Positions 5,975 to 9,708 of a stretch of 9,708 bases of DNA are shown in pieces. The notes beneath the pieces are model-generated. The model searched no databases. It was not told where the DNA came from and was given only the letters and a program-made list of their open reading frames with translations. Source of the stretch: an uncultured Rubrobacteraceae bacterium (GTDB lineage: Bacteria > Actinomycetota > Rubrobacteria > Rubrobacterales > Rubrobacteraceae). Each line of letters begins with the position of its first letter. Positions within the stretch are counted from its first letter, which is position 1. The translations under genes were made by a program, and so were the position numbers. The DNA is taken from positions 1 through 9,708 of the forward strand of contig CADCUZ010000085.1 in assembly GCA_902806015.1 (NCBI GenBank), given 5' to 3'.

Positions 5975-5989
5975 GTGTTACGCAACACA
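5974..5989. promoter_or_regulatory. inverted repeat in the PHA synthase leader, candidate operator
   Basis: TGTGTT (5974-5979) and AACACA (5984-5989) form perfect 6-base arms around ACGC. The repeat lies about 30 bases before the chosen start of the PHA synthase and just after the possible -10, where a repressor would block transcription. The hairpin is too short and lacks a T tract, so it is not a terminator. Confidence 0.42.
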
Positions 5990-6009
5990 AGCACACGAGA
6001 TTTCTATAT

Positions 6010-6014
6010 GGAGG
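6010..6014 (+). promoter_or_regulatory. Shine-Dalgarno site that decides the PHA synthase start
   Basis: GGAGG ends 5 bases before ATG 6020. Upstream in-frame starts GTG 5975 and ATG 6008 have no comparable site, and GTG 5975 lies inside the inverted repeat. Confidence 0.75.
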
Positions 6015-6019
6015 ACGGC

Positions 6020-7939
6020 ATGAGCGAAGAGAGAACGGGCGGCAGCGGGACCATGGGACCCACGCCGGCACCTTTTGACCTGTGGACGCAGTGGATGCGG
6101 GCGAACATGGGCGCGGTGACGGCCGCGCCCGGCGCGAGCGTCCCCTGGCTGGCCACGCCCGGCGTCTCGACCGGGGAGGAGGCGGAGGCGGTGCCGAGCG
6201 GGGCGATCCGAAACGACCCCCTGCTCTCCACGCTGGAGAAGCTCTGGGACGCGAACCCCGTCCAGAACGTGCTGCCCATAAACTGGGTCGAGATCTCCAA
6301 GTCCCTCCAGACCCTCTGGCAACGCGAACTGTCTGACCCGGTAAGCGCCATGCAGCGGGCCGCGGACTTCAACGCCAAGCTCTGGAACACGACCTTCGAG
6401 AACTGGCAGGACGCCGCCAACCGCTTCTGGGGCATCGAGAGCCCGAAAGAAGAGGAGGGTCGCGCGGACAAGCGCTTCTCCGCGCCGGAATGGAGCGAGA
6501 ACCCCTTCTACGAGACGCTCAAGGAGTCGTACCTGCTCGCCTCGGACTACCTCCTAAACGAGGCCGAGAAGACCGATGGCCAGGACACAAACGAGCAGCG
6601 CAAGCTCAGGTTCCACCTGCAGCAGTTCGTGGACGCGATGGCCCCCGTCAACTACCTCCTGACCAACCCCGCGGCCCTCAAGCGGGCCTTCGAGACGGGC
6701 GGGGCCAGCCTGGCCGAGGGCGCCAGGAACCTCCTCTCGGACCTCGAAGAGGGCCGGATGAGCATGACCGACGCCACGGCCTTCCAGCCCGGGGAGAACC
6801 TCGCCATCACGCCGGGCAAGGTCGTGTACAAGAACGAGCTCATAGAGCTCATCCAGTACGAGCCGACGACCGAGAAGGTCCGCGAGACCCCGCTAGTCTT
6901 TATCCCGCCCTGGATCAACAAGTACTACATCCTCGACCTCAGGCCGAAGAACAGCATGGTCAAGTACCTCGTGGACGAGGGCTACACCGTCTTTATGGTC
7001 TCCTGGAAGAACCCGGACGCCTCGATGGAGAACACCCAGTTCGAGGACTACATGACCAAGGGCCCGCTCGCCGCCGTCGAGGCCGTCAGGGACATCACCG
7101 GCGCCGAGAAGGTCAACCCGGTCGGCTACTGCGTCGGCGGGACGCTTCTCGCGGTGACGCTCGCCTGGCTCGCCGCCGGCGGGGACGAGAACCCTTTCAA
7201 CGCGTGCACGTTCATGGTCTCGCTGCAGGATTTCAGCGACGTGGGGGAGACCGCCGTCTTTATCGACGAGCCGCAGATAGAGTTCATGGAGCAGCAGATG
7301 CTGGAGCGCGGTTACCTCGATAACCGCAAAATGGCGAACATGTTCAACCTGCTGCGCTCCAACGATCTCATCTGGTCAAACGTCGTCAACAACTACCTGC
7401 TCGGCCAGAAGCCGCCGGCCTTCGACCTCCTCTACTGGAACTCCGACGGCACGCGCATGGCCCGCGACGCCCACTCTTTCTACCTCAGGAACACCTACCT
7501 CGAGAACAACCTCATCAAGCCCGGCAAGGTGGAGGTGAAGGGGCGCAAGATAGACCTCGGCACCATAGGGGGCGAGATCTACGCCGTCGGGGCGGAGAAG
7601 GACCACATCGTGCCTTGGTACTCGGCGTGGAAGATAGGCCAGATCTCCAACGCCAACACCCGCTTTGCCCTCGCCAACTCGGGCCACATAGCGGGCATGA
7701 TCAACCCCCCAAGCAAGGGCAAGGGCAAGCACTGGGTCAACGAGGACGGCGACGCCGGCTCCGTCTCCTCCGCCGAAGAGTGGCGCGCAAGCGCCACCGA
7801 GCACGAGGGCTCCTGGTGGGAGGACTGGACGAACTGGCTCGAACCGTTCTCAGGCGACGAGGTGGACCCGCCGAGGATGGGCAGCGACGACTACCCCCCG
7901 ATAGAAGACGCCCCCGGCTCCTACGTCAAAGAGAAGTAG
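6020..7939 (+). CDS. phaC: class I-type polyhydroxyalkanoate synthase
   Basis: This 639-residue enzyme polymerises (R)-3-hydroxyacyl-CoA into PHA at the granule surface. ATG 6020 is chosen for its SD at 6010-6014. Residues 1-70 form a variable N-terminal region (PTPAPFDLWTQWMRANMG). The PhaC N-terminal domain follows (about 85-280), then an alpha/beta-hydrolase fold. The nucleophile is Cys371 in the lipase-like box GYCVGGT; Asp528 (GAEKDHIVPWYSAWK) and His556 (NSGHIAGMINPP) complete the triad. The Asp-His spacing of 28 equals that of the Cupriavidus necator enzyme as I recall it (C319, D480, H508), and the C-terminal tail has nearly the same length. The extra 50 residues are therefore N-terminal. 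Length and the GYCVGGT box fit class I/II rather than class III or IV (about 350 residues, needing PhaE or PhaR). It may share a transcript with the 80-residue gene upstream, and a hairpin follows its stop. Confidence 0.95.
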   Translation: MSEERTGGSGTMGPTPAPFDLWTQWMRANMGAVTAAPGASVPWLATPGVSTGEEAEAVPSGAIRNDPLLSTLEKLWDANPVQNVLPINWVEISKSLQTLWQRELSDPVSAMQRAADFNAKLWNTTFENWQDAANRFWGIESPKEEEGRADKRFSAPEWSENPFYETLKESYLLASDYLLNEAEKTDGQDTNEQRKLRFHLQQFVDAMAPVNYLLTNPAALKRAFETGGASLAEGARNLLSDLEEGRMSMTDATAFQPGENLAITPGKVVYKNELIELIQYEPTTEKVRETPLVFIPPWINKYYILDLRPKNSMVKYLVDEGYTVFMVSWKNPDASMENTQFEDYMTKGPLAAVEAVRDITGAEKVNPVGYCVGGTLLAVTLAWLAAGGDENPFNACTFMVSLQDFSDVGETAVFIDEPQIEFMEQQMLERGYLDNRKMANMFNLLRSNDLIWSNVVNNYLLGQKPPAFDLLYWNSDGTRMARDAHSFYLRNTYLENNLIKPGKVEVKGRKIDLGTIGGEIYAVGAEKDHIVPWYSAWKIGQISNANTRFALANSGHIAGMINPPSKGKGKHWVNEDGDAGSVSSAEEWRASATEHEGSWWEDWTNWLEPFSGDEVDPPRMGSDDYPPIEDAPGSYVKEK

Positions 7940-7948
7940 TCAGGGACG

Positions 7949-7987
7949 CTAGAGGGGGCGGTGCCCGACGTGGCCCGCCCCCTCTAG
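7949..7987. terminator. hairpin between convergent phaC and GST genes
   Basis: A perfect 13-base stem pairs CTAGAGGGGGCGG (7949-7961) with CCGCCCCCTCTAG (7975-7987), with a further 3-bp GCC/GGC pairing inside the loop. Neither side has a proper T tract. It starts 9 bases after the phaC stop and includes the stop codon of the minus-strand gene (7984-7986), so it probably ends transcription, or protects mRNA 3' ends, in both directions. Confidence 0.6.
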
Positions 7988-8820
7988 GCGAGCCCCAACT
8001 CCGCGTCCGTGAGGTCGTGCCCGTACTTGTCCTGGGGCGGCCAGGGGCGGGCCGACCAGTCGGGGTCGAACACGAACGAGGAGCGGGCCCGTCCGGGGAG
8101 CAAGGCGCCGTTGCCGGCGCCCTTGGCGTAATCGTAGTAGAGCTTCACGACCTGCTCCCTGCTCACCTGTTGCGCGGCGGGGTGGGCGAGGCACGCGTCG
8201 CGCCACCCGCGCACGCGGGCGTACCGCCCGTCGCGCGGGAGGTCGAAGCCCTCGTAGTACTCCAGGAACCAGAAGCGCATGAAGAACGGCGTGAAGACCG
8301 CCTCCGCCAGCCCAAAGTCCTCGAAGAGGAAAGGGCCCGAAGGGCTGTGCCGTACGAGAAAGTCGTTCAACCGCCCGTACCGTTCCAGCATCCCCCGCCG
8401 GAACTCGTCGCGCCTGGCGGCGTCGCCGTTCATCACGTACCGGTAACCCCACGCGCCGAAGTCGCCCTCTTGCGCGATCAGCATGTTCTCCACGGCGTGT
8501 TGGTAAGGATCCTGCCGGGCGACGGGGGGGTCGGGGAAGACGTCTTCCAGGTACCGCAGGATCACCATGCTCTCCTTGATGATCCCGCCCTCTTCGGTCT
8601 CGAGCACCGGCAGCGCCGTCGTGCCCCGTGTCTTCTCCAACAGCCACCCGGGGCGCGGACGCGTGATGTCCACGACGTGGAAGGCGACGCGGTCGCCCAG
8701 GCCTTTGAGGGCCAGGAGGATCTCAAGCCGCTGGGAGAAGGGACAGACGGGGATGTGGTACACGGTCGGCGTATCCCGAACGCCCTCGCCCACGGGCCGC
8801 CACAAGGTTTCGCTGGGCAC
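7984..8820 (-). CDS. glutathione S-transferase family protein
   Basis: The 278-residue protein has an N-terminal thioredoxin-like domain and an all-helical C-terminal domain. VYHIPVCPFSQRLEILLALKG (20-40) holds the active-site motif C26-P-F-S, the pattern of omega-type or glutaredoxin-like GSTs. GTTALPVLETEEGGIIKESMVILRYLEDVFPDP (66-98) contains the cis-Pro and the Glu-Ser glutathione-binding motif. GTG at 8820 is chosen because GGAGGG lies just upstream. The last 45 or so residues (after YDYAKGAGNGALLPGRAR) extend beyond a standard GST of 200-230 residues and look Trp/Pro-rich and unstructured. A weak -10 (TATTCT on the minus strand, 8853-8848) precedes it. Substrate is unknown; a Cys-type GST is expected to act in deglutathionylation or dehalogenation-type chemistry rather than classical conjugation. 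Confidence 0.85.
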   Translation of the reverse strand: MPSETLWRPVGEGVRDTPTVYHIPVCPFSQRLEILLALKGLGDRVAFHVVDITRPRPGWLLEKTRGTTALPVLETEEGGIIKESMVILRYLEDVFPDPPVARQDPYQHAVENMLIAQEGDFGAWGYRYVMNGDAARRDEFRRGMLERYGRLNDFLVRHSPSGPFLFEDFGLAEAVFTPFFMRFWFLEYYEGFDLPRDGRYARVRGWRDACLAHPAAQQVSREQVVKLYYDYAKGAGNGALLPGRARSSFVFDPDWSARPWPPQDKYGHDLTDAELGLA

Positions 8821-8888
8821 GCTCCCTCCGTTTCCTCGTTTGCGCGGAGAATAGCAGGCCCGGCCGGCGGCCGAAACGATGGGCAGAC

Positions 8889-8932
8889 GAACGGGGGGCG
8901 GGAGCGCCGATCGGCGCTCCCGCCCCCCGTTC
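8889..8932. terminator. 44-bp perfect palindrome, probable terminator of the 107-residue gene
   Basis: Bases 8889-8910 are the exact reverse complement of 8911-8932, centred on CGATCG, giving a very GC-rich hairpin (arms begin GAACGGGGGGCGGG). It starts 12 bases beyond the stop of the minus-strand 107-residue gene and lies upstream of the GST start. No real T tract follows on either strand, so termination would rest on stem strength. Because it is perfectly symmetric, cruciform formation or protein binding is also possible. Confidence 0.65.
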
Positions 8933-8944
8933 TATCCCTAGGTG

Positions 8945-9268
8945 CTACTGGTCCTTGGGCCTCTGCACCTCTTCGCAGACGACGTAGTGGACCCGGTCGG
9001 CGGGGATGAGCCACTGCCTGCTCGCCTGGGAGGTCACCCGTAGGGGGCGGTTCTGCTGCAGGCTCTCGGAGATCTCCGACAGGGCGCCCTCGGCCTCTTG
9101 CTGGCTCTCGTACACGCCGTAGCGCATCCGGGGCAGGGAGTAGCCGACGGTGGAGCCCGTGTTGGCGCCGGGGGCCTGGTCGCGGCCGGCCTGGGCCCAC
9201 TCCTCTTCCTCGTCCTGCTGCGGGTGCTTGCCCGGGTCCACCAACCAGACGATCACGCTGTACGCCAT
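8945..9268 (-). CDS. hypothetical protein, 107 residues, acidic
   Basis: ATG at 9268 is chosen over an upstream in-frame start because GAGAGGAG lies 5-12 bases before it. The protein is soluble and starts MAYSVIVWLVDPGKHPQQDEEEEW, with a run D-E-E-E-E at 19-23. A glycine/threonine-rich linker (ANTGSTVGYSL) follows, then a region that could form a small alpha/beta domain (RMRYGVYESQQEAEGALSEI, then PLRVTSQASRQWLIPADRVHYVVCEEVQRP). The YGVYES...EAEGAL pattern recalls small domains where a strand is followed by a helix, but I recognise no family. A possible -10 (TATACA on the minus strand, 9312-9307) lies about 40 bases upstream, so it is probably a single-gene unit ending at the 44-bp palindrome. 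Confidence 0.7.
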   Translation of the reverse strand: MAYSVIVWLVDPGKHPQQDEEEEWAQAGRDQAPGANTGSTVGYSLPRMRYGVYESQQEAEGALSEISESLQQNRPLRVTSQASRQWLIPADRVHYVVCEEVQRPKDQ

Positions 9269-9346
9269 TCCGACTCCTCTCGAAGCTCGCTCTTTGTCCG
9301 GACGCATGTATACCCGCACCGCACGGCTCCACGCATTAGGGGCAAC

Positions 9347-9378
9347 AAAAAGGGCGGGGCCCCGAAAGGCCCCGTCCC
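9347..9378 (-). terminator. Rho-independent terminator after the partial PHA synthase gene
   Basis: Read on the minus strand, CGGGGCC pairs with GGCCCCG around a 6-base loop. Beyond one bulged base, three more G-C pairs extend the stem, and five T follow directly (9351-9347). It lies about 55 bases after the stop of the partial PHA synthase gene. Confidence 0.82.
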
Positions 9379-9433
9379 GATCTTAACCTCCAGCGGTCCG
9401 AAGGAGCCGACCGAGTAAAGCTGATGGTCCTCT

Positions 9434-9708
9434 CTAGACGCCCGACCTCTCTCCGAGCCAGGAGCTGACCTTCGGCCAGAGGCCCCTCTTGGCGCCGCGG
9501 CCGGTCATGAGGCCGACGTGGCCCGCTTCGATGGGGAAGAACTCCTTGTCCTCGCTGCCGACGAGGCTCATGGTGGCCTCGGCCTGCGGGAGGGCGCAGA
9601 TGTGGTCCTTGGTGCCGGCGATGTTGAGGAGCGGGACCTTTATGTTGGAGGGGTCCACCCGGTGGCCGCGCAGGACGATCTCTCCCTTGGAGAGCTTGTT
9701 CTGCTGGT
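9434..9708 (-). CDS. phaC: class III-like PHA synthase PhaC, C-terminal end only
   Basis: About 90 C-terminal residues are visible; the rest lies beyond the window's right edge. The frame stays open to base 9708, and the GTG at 9658 is only an internal valine. QQNKLSKGEIVLRGHRVDPSNI leads into VPLLNIAGTKDHICALPQA, containing the catalytic Asp, and then FFPIEAGHVGLMTGRGAKRGLWPKVSSWLGERS, containing the catalytic His. In class III/IV PHA synthases the protein ends shortly after this His with a K-x-LWP-x-x-x-x-WL pattern, as here. Class I enzymes carry a longer tail, like the other synthase in this window. Class III PhaC needs a PhaE partner, which could be encoded upstream outside the window. 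A general alpha/beta hydrolase is an alternative, but the AGHVGL and LWP signatures favour PhaC. Confidence 0.8.
   Translation of the reverse strand, partial: QQNKLSKGEIVLRGHRVDPSNIKVPLLNIAGTKDHICALPQAEATMSLVGSEDKEFFPIEAGHVGLMTGRGAKRGLWPKVSSWLGERSGV

Noticed and set aside
7615..9009. Long plus-strand open frame (464 codons) across the phaC end, GST and palindrome
   Set aside because: It overlaps two well-supported genes and a strong hairpin, and its Arg/Pro/Gly-rich translation is typical of an out-of-frame shadow.
1..9708. CRISPR array, tRNA or rRNA genes, insertion sequences, phage genes
   Set aside because: I looked for regularly spaced repeats, tRNA/rRNA landmarks and transposase or integrase motifs on both strands and found none I could support.

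Overview
The window is high-GC bacterial DNA with mostly GTG/ATG starts and clear Shine-Dalgarno (SD) sites. Gene content centres on polyhydroxyalkanoate (PHA) storage and acyl-CoA metabolism. From protein style and gene mix I would place it in a deep-branching actinobacterium such as Rubrobacter. That placement is an inference; no rRNA or tRNA is present to confirm it.

Layout. (1) 1-1035, plus strand: the 3' end of a PadR-family regulator of the PhaQ type (PHB-responsive repressor), then a small phasin, a terminator, and a second phasin that is clearly a pseudogene (at least four stops plus frameshifts) but still has its SD and a terminator. (2) 1136-2350, plus: an acetyl-CoA acetyltransferase (PhaA-type thiolase), ending in a terminator. 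(3) 2408-2834: a gene-poor stretch. (4) 2835-5146, minus: an apparent operon, read from right to left, of an acyl-CoA dehydrogenase (glutaryl-CoA dehydrogenase-like, but without the diagnostic Arg), an unrecognised 145-residue protein, and a GNAT acetyltransferase. A good sigma-70 promoter lies upstream and a 20-bp AT-rich palindrome precedes the GNAT gene. (5) 5147-5694: a divergent intergenic region of lower G+C. (6) 5695-7939, plus: an 80-residue charged helical protein, then a complete class I-type PHA synthase with an inverted repeat in its leader. (7) 7984-9268, minus: a glutathione S-transferase family protein and a 107-residue unknown, separated by a 44-bp perfect palindrome. (8) 9434-9708, minus: the C-terminal end of a second PHA synthase-like protein that resembles class III PhaC, followed by a terminator.

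How the genes fit together. The thiolase condenses two acetyl-CoA to acetoacetyl-CoA, the first step to 3-hydroxybutyryl-CoA. A reductase (PhaB) is needed next but is not in this window. The PHA synthase polymerises the product, phasin coats the granule, and the PhaQ-like regulator probably senses granule or PHB state. The acyl-CoA dehydrogenase could link fatty- or amino-acid breakdown to the same acyl-CoA pool.

Most noteworthy: two PHA synthases of apparently different classes within 10 kb, a decaying second phasin, and several perfect inverted repeats at regulatory positions. I see no mobile element, CRISPR array, phage gene or defence system, and no clearly undescribed multi-gene system.
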